Source: Microbulbifer agarilyticus S89 (lineage in GTDB: Bacteria; Pseudomonadota; Gammaproteobacteria; Pseudomonadales; Cellvibrionaceae). Taken from it: a stretch of DNA of 64,000 bases. The translations under genes and the position numbers were made by a program. Numbering within the stretch: position 1 is the first letter of the stretch; the number at the start of each line of letters is the position of its first letter. Positions 8,757 to 16,866 of the stretch are shown here, in pieces. A model generated the notes under the pieces. It searched no databases. It saw nothing but the letters and a program-made list of their open reading frames with translations, and was not told where the DNA came from. The stretch spans positions 1-64,000 of the forward strand of contig NZ_AFPJ01000010.1 in NCBI RefSeq assembly GCF_000220505.1, given 5' to 3'.

Positions 8757-8852
8757 ACCGGGGTGCGCCTGGCGAGACACGCCGTGAACCCATCCCTGGG
8801 GGCTCTTCGAAAAAGTCCCTTTTTTCGAAGGTCTCACCAGGCGCACCCCGGT
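8757..8852. repeat. Intergenic palindromic repeat element A (long inverted arms around a CATCCCTG core)
   Basis: The outer arms are 22 bp: ACCGGGGTGCGCCTGGCGAGAC (8757-8778) and its complement (8831-8852), with one G/A difference that still allows a G-U pair. Inside is a 10-bp hairpin CTTCGAAAAA/TTTTTCGAAG (8805-8830). Next to it, read on the minus strand, is GAGCCCCCAGGGATG. The same core and layout recur at 33515-33626. It lies in the 238-bp gap between the protease and Rieske genes and may also act as a terminator-like structure. Confidence 0.85.
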
Positions 8853-8947
8853 ATCGACACCTTCGCCCAGAGTTCAAGTAGTTGCTCGAGCCAATAATTC
8901 GTTAAACTCCCCGCCGAACCATTTTTACAACAGCGCTGTAACTTTCC

Positions 8948-9292
8948 ATGCAAAAACATTTCCTCTGCGGCTACCAAGACCTCAACGAAGGCGATTCCAA
9001 AGGCTTTTCCCTGGGCGACAAAAGCGCGGGCATGGACAATGTGTTTGCGGTGAAAAAGGACGGCGAAGTGTACGCGTATAAAAATGTCTGCCCACATCGG
9101 GGCATCAACCTGGAGTGGCAGCCGGATCAATTTCTGGATTCGGAAAAAGCGCTAATCCAGTGCGCTTCTCATGGCGCCCTGTTCGAGATACGCACCGGCG
9201 AATGTATTGCCGGCCCCTGCGCGGGCGACGCACTGACTCCAGTGCCCGTCGAGTACGCGCAGGATGGTCTCTACGTGCTGCTGGCAGACTAA
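8948..9292 (+). CDS. Rieske [2Fe-2S] domain protein
   Basis: This is a 114-residue soluble single-domain Rieske ferredoxin. Cluster ligands are Cys48 and His50 in CPHRGINLE and Cys72 and His75 in CASHGALFE, the standard CxH and CxxH pairs about 22 residues apart. The C-terminal half has the expected GECIAGPCAGDALTPVPV beta strands. No oxygenase or reductase gene is adjacent. It is convergent with sfsA (4 bp apart), so the electron partner is unknown. Confidence 0.9.
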   Translation: MQKHFLCGYQDLNEGDSKGFSLGDKSAGMDNVFAVKKDGEVYAYKNVCPHRGINLEWQPDQFLDSEKALIQCASHGALFEIRTGECIAGPCAGDALTPVPVEYAQDGLYVLLAD

Positions 9293-9295
9293 TTA

Positions 9296-10000
9296 CTACG
9301 CAGGTAGAAACGGCACTGGCTCGATCAGGCAGATTTCCTCTGCAGTGAGCTTGGCGCGGTAAGCGATCACTTCCACACCACTTTTTAGCGCCTGTGTCAG
9401 GGCTTGGGCATAAGCTGGGTCGATGTCGGCTGCGGCTTCCACCGTGGCAATCTGGTCGTGCTGCACACAGTAAAACAGCATGGCACGCACGCCGGACTGG
9501 GCAAGCTTTTCCAGCTCCCGCAGGTGCTTGGTGCCGCGGGTACTCACCGCATCGGGAAACATGCCGCGCGCGCCCTCGGCAAGGGTGACGTTTTTTACTT
9601 CGACGTAACAGGCGCCCGCGCTCCCTTCCAACAGAATATCGATACGGCTGTTTTCTTCGCCGTATTTCACTTCGCGGCGCAGGGCATCGTAGCCCTGCAA
9701 CTCCGCAATAACCCCATTGTTGATCGCCTCCTCCACGAGGTGGTTAGCACGCCCGGTGTTGACCCCGGCCATGGCGCCTTCTGGTGTGGTGGTAATTTCC
9801 AGGGTGTGGCGATACTTGCGCTTGGGATTGCCGGAATCGGAATACCAGCAGGGAGTGTTTTCCTCCCAGCAGTTCTTCATCGATCCGGTGTTAGGGCAGT
9901 GGATGGTCATTATTTCGCCATTCGGCAGGGCAACATCCGCCAAAAAACGCTTGTAACGGCGCAGGAGTGTTCCCTCGATCAAGGCCGGGCTCAGCTTCAC
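9296..10000 (-). CDS. sfsA: Sugar fermentation stimulation protein homolog SfsA
   Basis: A 234-residue SfsA-family protein with the family signatures RRYKRFLADV, THCPNTGSMK-like IHCPNTGSMKNC, and EVKNVTLAEG, FPDAVSTRGTKHL. The last two resemble a PD-(D/E)xK nuclease core and hint at nucleic-acid binding. E. coli SfsA was linked to maltose gene expression; the true role remains unclear. It is adjacent to dksA, as in pseudomonads. Confidence 0.95.
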   Translation of the reverse strand: MKLSPALIEGTLLRRYKRFLADVALPNGEIMTIHCPNTGSMKNCWEENTPCWYSDSGNPKRKYRHTLEITTTPEGAMAGVNTGRANHLVEEAINNGVIAELQGYDALRREVKYGEENSRIDILLEGSAGACYVEVKNVTLAEGARGMFPDAVSTRGTKHLRELEKLAQSGVRAMLFYCVQHDQIATVEAAADIDPAYAQALTQALKSGVEVIAYRAKLTAEEICLIEPVPFLPA

Positions 10001-10239
10001 GTGGTTCTCTCGATAAATCGTTTAAAAATTCAGCAGAAGTTGATGTAAACGCCAACTTGTAGAAAAAATGGCCGCCAGAATACACCAATCAAGTCATCCT
10101 TTGTGGGAGGATCATCGCCAAGGGGCAGGTCCGGCAACATTTTGTGGCGCAGTCGTGTGAGATTTGATAGTTTCCTCGCCTTGGCTGCCGCCGCGGCCGT
10201 TGGAGACTGCCTGCGGTCTAGGCTTCGCGCCTGCTAGGC

Positions 10240-10267
10240 TTGAATTTGGTTGTAGTGCCCCTATTAA
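10240..10267 (+). promoter_or_regulatory. Candidate sigma-70 promoter of dksA
   Basis: TTGAAT (10240) and TATTAA (10262) are separated by 16 bp. Each matches four of six consensus bases, and the site lies 33-60 bp before the dksA start. No other clear promoter was seen in the 299-bp sfsA-dksA gap. Confidence 0.35.
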
Positions 10268-10299
10268 GAAGGGCCCGTATTACGAGAGAGGCAATGACT

Positions 10300-10737
10300 A
10301 TGCCCAATACTGCTGCGAAATCCGATTCTCTGCACGGCTTTGAGCCCTATCAGGAACAGAAGGGCGAGGAGTACATGAATGAGAAGCAGCAGGAGCATTT
10401 CCGCAAACTGCTGTTGGCCTGGAAAGCCGAACTGATGGCAGAGGTGGATCGCACCGTAACGCACATGAAGGATGAGGCTGCCAACTTCCCGGACCCGGCC
10501 GATCGCGCCAGCCAGGAAGAAGAGTTCAGTCTCGAACTGCGCACCCGCGACCGCGAGCGCAAGCTGATCAAGAAAATCGACTCCACTCTTGAGCTGATTG
10601 ATCAGGAAGACTACGGCTTCTGTGAAGCCTGTGGTGTTGAGATTGGCATCCGTCGCCTGGAGGCCCGTCCTACAGCCACCCTGTGTGTGGACTGCAAAAC
10701 TCTGGCGGAGATCAAAGAGAAGCAAATCTCAGGTTGA
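10300..10737 (+). CDS. dksA: RNA polymerase-binding transcription factor DksA
   Basis: This protein binds the RNA polymerase secondary channel and works with ppGpp in the stringent response. It has 145 residues. The coiled coil (about 30-100) has FPDPADRA at its tip with Asp65 and Asp68, the functional acidic pair. The zinc finger uses Cys108, Cys111, Cys129 and Cys132 (CEAC, CVDC). Two ATGs occur six bases apart (10294 and 10300). The second is chosen because AGAGAGG is 8 nt before it. The order dksA-gluQRS is the usual one. Confidence 0.96.
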   Translation: MPNTAAKSDSLHGFEPYQEQKGEEYMNEKQQEHFRKLLLAWKAELMAEVDRTVTHMKDEAANFPDPADRASQEEEFSLELRTRDRERKLIKKIDSTLELIDQEDYGFCEACGVEIGIRRLEARPTATLCVDCKTLAEIKEKQISG

Positions 10738-10805
10738 TCACGCACCCCGGGCGGCCGCACCCAGCGCCGCCCGGTATCTACCCCTCACACTGACTTACCC
10801 TACCA

Positions 10806-11687
10806 GTGTCTTTACCTTCCGCACCGACATCCCGCTCAGAGCGCTATATAGGCCGCTTTGCGCCCTCGCCCACTGGGCCTTTACATTTTGGCTCCCTGGT
10901 GTGCGCCCTGGGCAGCTTTTTGGACGCTATTGCCCATGGTGGCCACTGGTTGATCCGCATGGAAGACCTGGACCCACCGCGGGAGATGCCAGGCGCAGCG
11001 GAACGTATCCTACACTCGCTGCATGCCCATGGCCTGCGCAGCCATTTCCCCGTGGTCTGGCAGAGCAAACGTCACGACCTTTATCAGCAGGCGTTGCAGC
11101 AGCTGCGCGCCCGAGATCAAGTCTACCGCTGCTCTTGCACCCGCGAGCAGGTACGCAAGGCCGGCGGACATACGAGGGATAATTGTATCGGCGCATCGGG
11201 GCCATACGCCCTGCGTTTTGCGTGCGCCGGCACCCGTGAAGGGTTTGCCGATATCTGGCAGGGCACACAGCAGCAAGCCATTGATGAGGACCCAATCCTC
11301 AAGCGCAAGGATGGTCTCTATGCCTACCAACTGGCGGTGGTGGTCGACGATATTGCGCAGGGCATCAATCATGTGGTGCGCGGTGCGGACCTGCTGGACT
11401 GCACGGGTATCCAGCAATCCCTGTTCCGTGCACTGGGGGCGGAACCGCCACACTTTGGTCACTTACCCTTGGTGATGAACGACGCCGGGCAGAAGCTCAG
11501 CAAGCAAAATCACGCCGCGCCACTGGATGACAGCAAAGCCTCCCTGAACCTGATTCAGGCACTGGGCTTTCTCGGCCTGCGCCCGCCGCACGAACTCGCC
11601 GCCAACACCCCGGCGCATATACTTGCCTGGGCCAGCGCGCACTGGCAGCGCAAGGCGGTCGATCGCCACAATCGCCTGCTCGACTAA
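10806..11687 (+). CDS. gluQ: Glutamyl-Q tRNA(Asp) synthetase
   Basis: This enzyme attaches glutamate to queuosine in the anticodon of tRNA-Asp. It is a GluRS-like catalytic domain without the anticodon-binding domain (293 residues). The HIGH-like motif is HFGS (27-30) after GRFAPSPTGPL, and the KMSKS-like motif is QKLSKQN (about 227). Zinc ligands are likely in YRCSC and the following NC. The start is GTG; translation MSLPSAP reaches the conserved GRFAPSPTG at residue 17. Queuosine is made with the help of queC and queE, which lie in the same window. Confidence 0.94.
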   Translation: MSLPSAPTSRSERYIGRFAPSPTGPLHFGSLVCALGSFLDAIAHGGHWLIRMEDLDPPREMPGAAERILHSLHAHGLRSHFPVVWQSKRHDLYQQALQQLRARDQVYRCSCTREQVRKAGGHTRDNCIGASGPYALRFACAGTREGFADIWQGTQQQAIDEDPILKRKDGLYAYQLAVVVDDIAQGINHVVRGADLLDCTGIQQSLFRALGAEPPHFGHLPLVMNDAGQKLSKQNHAAPLDDSKASLNLIQALGFLGLRPPHELAANTPAHILAWASAHWQRKAVDRHNRLLD

Positions 11688-11817
11688 TTCGCTAACCGCT
11701 ACTCCGTTAAACAGTTGAACTGTGCCCCGGCGGCGCATTAACATTTCGCGCCAGTTTCCCCGTGTTCTAATTCCCCGTGTTCAAACTGCTTCACCACAGG
11801 GACCCAACAGGCTTCCA

Positions 11818-11994
11818 ATGAGCAACCGCACCCTGTTAATCCTGCTGGTACTGGTGGGCTATGTGTTCAGCCCCACCGTATTCACCTGGATGATCAACCC
11901 CTCTGGCGCCTGGTATCGCCCGTTTATCCTCTGGTTCGTGCTGATCCTGCTGGCCATTTTTATTCAGCGGAGGCGCAAACCCGATGACCTTTGA
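11818..11994 (+). CDS. CbrX-like small membrane protein, translationally coupled to cbrA
   Basis: A 58-residue protein with two predicted membrane helices (about 5-24 and 34-50) and a basic tail (QRRRKPDDL). It overlaps the cbrA start by 11 bp. In Pseudomonas, a small two-helix protein called CbrX occupies the same position and is translationally coupled to cbrA; the identity here rests on position, size and topology. Its role is probably to set CbrA levels or assist the transporter-like domain. A GGAGG inside its 3' end serves cbrA. Confidence 0.8.
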   Translation: MSNRTLLILLVLVGYVFSPTVFTWMINPSGAWYRPFILWFVLILLAIFIQRRRKPDDL

Positions 11995-14956
11995 CATCGT
12001 CAATATTGCGCTAATAGGCGTTGCGTATATTTTTGCCCTGTTCTTCGTGGCTTTTGCCACCTCCAAGGGCTGGCTGTCTAGCACTTGGGTGCGTCACCCC
12101 TTTTTCTACGTGATGTCCCTGGGGGTTTCGCTCAGCGCCTGGACCTATTACGGCATCATCGATCTCGCCTGGCAGCACGGCTACGGCGTACTCGCTTACT
12201 ACCTGGGCACTGGCGCCATGTTCCTGTTTGCGCCATTCGCACTGGAACCTCTGGCCAGGTTGGCACAGCGCTACCAGCTGACCTCGCCCGCCGACTTGTT
12301 GGTGTTCCGCTATCACAGCCGCGAGGCCGGCACCCTCGCCACCCTGTTTATGCTGCTAGGACTACTGCCGCTGATTGCCCTGCAAATTCAGGCGGTGGCA
12401 GAAACCCTGGCGCTACTGTCCCGTGACAATGTGGCGGCGATGGCGTTGCCCGACAGCGGCGTCACCAGTAAAGACCTTATCGCCTTCCTCTACTGCGTGT
12501 TACTGGCGGTGTTTACCAGCACCTACGGCGCCTCGCGCAAGCGCCGCGCAGGCCTCGCCAGCGCCATGGCCCTGGAGTCCCTGGTCAAACTGGTCGCCCT
12601 GCTCGCAGTTGGCCTCTATGCGGTGTACGGCGTTTTCGGCAGCCTCGGCGACCTCGACAACTGGCTCGCGCAGAACAGCGATATGCAGCAGCTGCTGTAC
12701 TCCCCGATCAAGCAGGGCTCTTCCCACACCCTGCTGCTGGTGTTTATCGCCACCGCAGTGGCCATGCCGCATATTTTCTATCTGAGTATCGCCGACCGCC
12801 CACCCACCGAGGGCTTGCGTACCGCCAGCTGGGGATTCCCACTGTTTATGCTGCTGATGGCGCTGCCGATCTTCCCGATCATGTGGGCGGGCTTTGCGCT
12901 GGATGTAACGGAGCCTGTGCAGTACTTCACTCTCGCGGTACCCCGCGCCAGCGGCTCCGCGCTACTCACCATCCTCGCCTTTATTGGCGGCCTGTCGGCG
13001 GCCACGGGTGCCCTGATCATGATCACCCTGGCACTGGCCACCATGGTGATGAACCACTGGCTGCTGCCCGGCACGCGCTGGCAATCCGACGACAACATGT
13101 ACCGCCAGCTGCTGTGGCTGCGCCGGGCTCTGGTGGCGGCACTGTTTCTCGCGGGTTTCGCGTTTTATCTGCTGTTGAACAACCGCCTGTCGCTATCGGA
13201 CCTCGCGATCATTGCGTTTATCGCTTCCCTGCAGTTTTTGCCGGGGATCTTCGCGGTTATCCACTGGCCGCAGGGCAACCGGCGCGGGTTTATCGGCGGA
13301 CTGCTGGCGGGCATGCTGGTGTGGGCCGGTGGCTTACTGCTGCCGGCAATGGTGGGGAACAGTGGTATTCGCATTGGCGACTTCCATATACCGCTGGGGA
13401 TGGAAATCTGGCCGCAGATCACCACCCTGACCCTTTCCGTGAACATGCTGCTGTTTGTGGGGCTCTCCATCTTCACCCGCACATCCAGCCTCGAGCGCTA
13501 TGCGGCCGACCTGTGCAGCGACGATTCCATCAGTCAGGCGCTGCGCCTGGAACTGGATGTGCAATCTGCCGCGGAATTCCGCCTGCGCCTGTCCGAGAGC
13601 CTGGGGGCGGCCACCGCCAGCCAGGAAGTCAGCCGCGCATTGCGCCAGCTCAACCTGGAGGAGGAAGAGCGGCGGCCCTATGCCCTGCGCCAGCTGCGCG
13701 ACCGCCTGGAGGCCAACCTTTCCGGCCTGCTGGGGCGTGTACTGGCGGGCCAGATTCTCGATCGACATGTGCCCTTTGTGACCAGCGACCAGCCGGCAAA
13801 CAAGGACATCAACCTGATCGAGACCCGCCTCAGCCGCTACAAAAACCAGCTCACCGGCCTGGCCGCAGAACTGAACAACCTGCGCCTGTATCACCGGCAA
13901 ATGCTGGAAGAACTACCCATGGCAGCCTGCTCCCTGGGGCGTGACGGCGAGATACTGCTGTGGAACTACGCCATGACCGAGCTCACCGGCATTAGTGCCA
14001 GCGAGGTGATCGGTTCCAAACCCGAGTACCTGCCAGAGCCCTGGCGCAGCGAGCTGACAGAATTTGCCCGCTCCACCGATGACAGCCGTTTCAAGCAGCA
14101 AGTGGATATCGATGGCACCAGCCACTGGCTGAACCTGCACAAGACACGACTCAAACAGCGCGCCGGCAAGTACGGCCGTGAAAACACCCGACGCCAGAAC
14201 CGCAGTGACGGACAAATGCTGCTGGTGGAGGACATCACGGAAACGCAGGTTCTGGAGCAGGAGCTCATGCACAGCGAGCGCCTGGCATCGGTCGGTCGCC
14301 TCGCCGCCGGTGTTGCCCATGAAGTTGGCAATCCGGTCACCGGTATCGCCTGCCTTGCACAGAATCTGCAGTACGAGTCGGAGAACCCGGAAGTGCTGGA
14401 AACGGCAGACCAGATCCTCAGCCAGACCCAGCGCATCAGCCGTATCGTCCACTCGCTGGTGAGTTTCTCGCACAGCGGCAGCCAGGACAGCGAAAAAGCA
14501 CCGGTGGACCTGCGCGCCTGTGTGGAAGAAGCGGTACAGCTGCTGTCGCTGCAGCGGGACAAGACCCAGGTCACCTTCGCCAATGAGGTACCCGCGGACC
14601 TGATTGCACTGGGCGACAACCAGCGCCTCATCCAGGTGTTTATCAACTTGCTGAGTAACGCGCGCGACGCCAGCCCCGATGGCGGACACATCGCAGTGAC
14701 CGGTTACACCCGCGCCGGGCAGGCCTGTGTCGCCGTGACCGACAACGGCCCTGGGATCTCAGCGGCACACCGGGAGCGAATTCTGGAACCCTTCTTCACC
14801 ACCAAGGAACCCGGCGAAGGCACCGGTCTTGGCCTGGCGATGGTGTACAGCATTGTGGAGGAACATGGCGGGCAGCTGGAACTGGTCAGTCCGGCCCATC
14901 CGGAAACCGGACGGGGAGCGCAATTTATTGTGCAAATCCCCTTGGTCGAATTCTGA
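11984..14956 (+). CDS. cbrA: Transporter-like sensor histidine kinase CbrA
   Basis: This membrane kinase pairs with CbrB to control carbon/nitrogen balance and catabolite repression. It has 990 residues. The N-terminal half (about 1-490) is a sodium/solute symporter-like (SLC5) domain with about 13 helices. It is followed by a STAC linker region, a PAS domain (about 640-740), a HisKA domain with His779 in AGVAHEVGNPVTG, and a HATPase domain with N box INLLSNARDAS, G1 DNGPGIS and GTGLGLAM. In Pseudomonas the symporter part transports histidine; whether it does here is unknown. It is translationally coupled to cbrX and 164 bp before cbrB. Confidence 0.95.
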   Translation: MTFDIVNIALIGVAYIFALFFVAFATSKGWLSSTWVRHPFFYVMSLGVSLSAWTYYGIIDLAWQHGYGVLAYYLGTGAMFLFAPFALEPLARLAQRYQLTSPADLLVFRYHSREAGTLATLFMLLGLLPLIALQIQAVAETLALLSRDNVAAMALPDSGVTSKDLIAFLYCVLLAVFTSTYGASRKRRAGLASAMALESLVKLVALLAVGLYAVYGVFGSLGDLDNWLAQNSDMQQLLYSPIKQGSSHTLLLVFIATAVAMPHIFYLSIADRPPTEGLRTASWGFPLFMLLMALPIFPIMWAGFALDVTEPVQYFTLAVPRASGSALLTILAFIGGLSAATGALIMITLALATMVMNHWLLPGTRWQSDDNMYRQLLWLRRALVAALFLAGFAFYLLLNNRLSLSDLAIIAFIASLQFLPGIFAVIHWPQGNRRGFIGGLLAGMLVWAGGLLLPAMVGNSGIRIGDFHIPLGMEIWPQITTLTLSVNMLLFVGLSIFTRTSSLERYAADLCSDDSISQALRLELDVQSAAEFRLRLSESLGAATASQEVSRALRQLNLEEEERRPYALRQLRDRLEANLSGLLGRVLAGQILDRHVPFVTSDQPANKDINLIETRLSRYKNQLTGLAAELNNLRLYHRQMLEELPMAACSLGRDGEILLWNYAMTELTGISASEVIGSKPEYLPEPWRSELTEFARSTDDSRFKQQVDIDGTSHWLNLHKTRLKQRAGKYGRENTRRQNRSDGQMLLVEDITETQVLEQELMHSERLASVGRLAAGVAHEVGNPVTGIACLAQNLQYESENPEVLETADQILSQTQRISRIVHSLVSFSHSGSQDSEKAPVDLRACVEEAVQLLSLQRDKTQVTFANEVPADLIALGDNQRLIQVFINLLSNARDASPDGGHIAVTGYTRAGQACVAVTDNGPGISAAHRERILEPFFTTKEPGEGTGLGLAMVYSIVEEHGGQLELVSPAHPETGRGAQFIVQIPLVEF

Positions 14957-14998
14957 GTCACGCGGCAGAGGGCAAAACAGGCCGGTTTATGACCAGTT

Positions 14999-15119
14999 TG
15001 TTACCGCCAGACATAAAAATTAGTCGTTTTTTTGATCACAAACAGGGCACTGGGTTGCATCGAAACGCTCAAAAGGTAAAACTTAGCGTCCCCTGAACAC
15101 TTTGTAACCAGGCGTAACA
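14999..15119. promoter_or_regulatory. CbrB-type half-sites in the cbrA-cbrB gap
   Basis: TGTTAC (14999-15004), GTAACC (15104-15109) and GTAACA (15114-15119) resemble the half-sites found upstream of the sRNA promoter at 16.7 kb. The last two sit next to the cbrB ribosome site. Autoregulation is possible but the spacing is not that of a clean palindrome. Confidence 0.3.
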
Positions 15120-15120
15120 C

Positions 15121-16515
15121 ATGAGCCACATTCTGATCGTAGAAGATGAAGCCATTATCCGCACGGCTTTGCGCAAGCTGCTGGAGCGGCATCGCTACAA
15201 GATCAGTGAGGCTGGCTCGGTCCGTGAGGCCACCACAAAGTACCGTCTCGCGGACATGGATCTGATTATTTCCGACTTGCGCCTGCCCGGTGCCCCCGGC
15301 ACCGACCTGCTCAAACTGGCCGGCGACGTACCGGTGCTGATCATGACCAGCTATGCCAGCCTGCGCTCCGCGGTGGACTCCATGCGTATGGGCGCCGCCG
15401 ACTATATCGCCAAACCCTTCGACCACGACGAAATGCTCGCCACCGTGCGCCGGGTCATTGGCAAGGCGGAGCAGAATCGCGCGGCGGGTGCCGCCGCGGC
15501 GGACAGTAAAGCGGAAGGGCGCGCCATTTCCGGCATGATTGGCGACAGCCCGGTGATGCGCGATCTCTACGCACGGATTCACAAGGTAGCCCCCACCGAC
15601 GCTACCGTGCTGGTGCACGGTGAGACCGGTACCGGTAAAGAACTGGTGGCGCGGGCGATTCACGAAGAGAGCAAGCGCAACGGCAAGCCCCTGATTTCGG
15701 TGAACTGTGCCGCCATTCCGGAAACTTTGATTGAAGCAGAGCTGTTCGGCCACGAGAAAGGCGCATTTACCGGCGCGCAAACCGCGCGCGAAGGCCTGAT
15801 CGCGGCAGCCGATGGCGGCACCCTATTCCTCGATGAGATTGGCGAATTGCCGCTGGAAGCCCAGGCACGCCTGCTGCGTGTGCTGCAGGAGGGCGAGGTG
15901 CGTCCCATTGGCGCCATTGAGTCCCGCAAGGTCAACGTGCGCCTGGTGGCGGCAACCCACCGCAACCTGCGCCAGCTAGCGGCCGAACACAAATTCCGCG
16001 AAGACTTGTATTACCGAATTAACGTGGTCCAGATGACCCTCCCGCCGCTGCGCGAGCGCGGCAAGGATGTCCTGGCCATTGCCGAGAACCTGCTGGAGAA
16101 ATTCTGTGCCAAGGTCAGCCGCTCGATGCTGCGCCTGTCACCGGAAGCGATCCAGGCAATCACCACCTACACCTGGCCCGGTAACGTGCGCGAGCTGGAA
16201 AATGCCATTCAACGGGCGGTGATTCTCACCGAAGACAACGTCGAGATTGACCACCGCACCCTGGACATCGACCTGGACCTGGTGCCGATTGAAGAGGCCG
16301 ACCCCGAGCGACGTCCGCGTACCAGCCTGCGCGCCGACCCCCGTGAAGACCTGTCACTGGAGGACTACTTCGCCCGTTTCGTCCTGGAACACCAGGAGAC
16401 CATGAGCGAAACCGAGCTGGCCAAGAAGCTCGGCGTGAGCCGCAAGTGCCTGTGGGAACGACGCCAGAAGCTCGGCATCCCGCGCAAAAAGGCCAAACGC
16501 CTGGCTGAAGCCTGA
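15121..16515 (+). CDS. cbrB: Sigma-54-dependent response regulator CbrB
   Basis: An NtrC-family activator of 464 residues. The receiver domain has phospho-acceptor Asp52 (IISDLRLPG). The AAA+ domain has Walker A GETGTGKE (about 167), the sigma-54 contact loop GAFTGA, Walker B TLFLDEIGELP and the arginine-finger region. The C-terminal Fis-type helix-turn-helix is TELAKKLGVSRKCLWERRQK. CbrB of Pseudomonas activates the CrcZ/CrcY sRNAs. A sigma-54 promoter with matching upstream sites lies 325 bp after this gene. Confidence 0.96.
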   Translation: MSHILIVEDEAIIRTALRKLLERHRYKISEAGSVREATTKYRLADMDLIISDLRLPGAPGTDLLKLAGDVPVLIMTSYASLRSAVDSMRMGAADYIAKPFDHDEMLATVRRVIGKAEQNRAAGAAAADSKAEGRAISGMIGDSPVMRDLYARIHKVAPTDATVLVHGETGTGKELVARAIHEESKRNGKPLISVNCAAIPETLIEAELFGHEKGAFTGAQTAREGLIAAADGGTLFLDEIGELPLEAQARLLRVLQEGEVRPIGAIESRKVNVRLVAATHRNLRQLAAEHKFREDLYYRINVVQMTLPPLRERGKDVLAIAENLLEKFCAKVSRSMLRLSPEAIQAITTYTWPGNVRELENAIQRAVILTEDNVEIDHRTLDIDLDLVPIEEADPERRPRTSLRADPREDLSLEDYFARFVLEHQETMSETELAKKLGVSRKCLWERRQKLGIPRKKAKRLAEA

Positions 16516-16539
16516 TCTCTGGCACCGCTCCCATCACTT

Positions 16540-16571
16540 AAAGCCCGCGCTCCCAGCGCGGGCTTTTTTGT
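16540..16571 (+). terminator. Rho-independent terminator of cbrB
   Basis: An 11-bp stem AAAGCCCGCGC/GCGCGGGCTTT with loop TCCCA, followed by a run of T. It separates cbrB from the downstream RNA gene. Confidence 0.9.
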
Positions 16572-16702
16572 TGCCGCACCACGTGGTAACACGCCCCCTG
16601 TACCCTGCGGACTCTCTCAGGGTCTCCAGCCCCTCTCGCGAGTGGACAACCTGGATGTAGCAGTCACAGAAATGTGATCCAACGGGGACAAAAGTGCGAG
16701 TT

Positions 16703-16766
16703 GGTAACAAGTGAAAGTGTTACCCGGTTCCGCCCCCAAGTAACAACCACCGCACTATGTGTAACG
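16703..16766. promoter_or_regulatory. Probable CbrB upstream activating sites
   Basis: GGTAACA (16703-16709), an 8-bp spacer and TGTTACC (16718-16724) form a perfect inverted repeat. Further half-sites are GTAACA (16740) and GTAACG (16761). They are about 100-165 bp upstream of the predicted start of the sRNA, the right distance for a sigma-54 enhancer. The half-site TGTTAC/GTAACA is the one described for Pseudomonas CbrB; there the spacer is longer (about 12-14 bp), so the exact pairing here is uncertain. Confidence 0.7.
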
Positions 16767-16839
16767 GAAATCTGTATTCCCACGCCACAAAAAAGTTCCC
16801 ATAAAAGATAAGTCATTGATTTTTATAGGTTTTTTAAAG

Positions 16840-16857
16840 TTGGCACGCTATCTGCTT
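16840..16857 (+). promoter_or_regulatory. Sigma-54 (-24/-12) promoter of the CrcZ-like RNA
   Basis: TTGGCACG-CTAT-CTGCTT places GG (16842-16843) and GC (16854-16855) exactly 12 bp apart as the sigma-54 holoenzyme needs. The predicted start of transcription is about 16867. No coding sequence follows for 600 bp. Confidence 0.85.
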
Positions 16858-16866
16858 CGTATAGGC

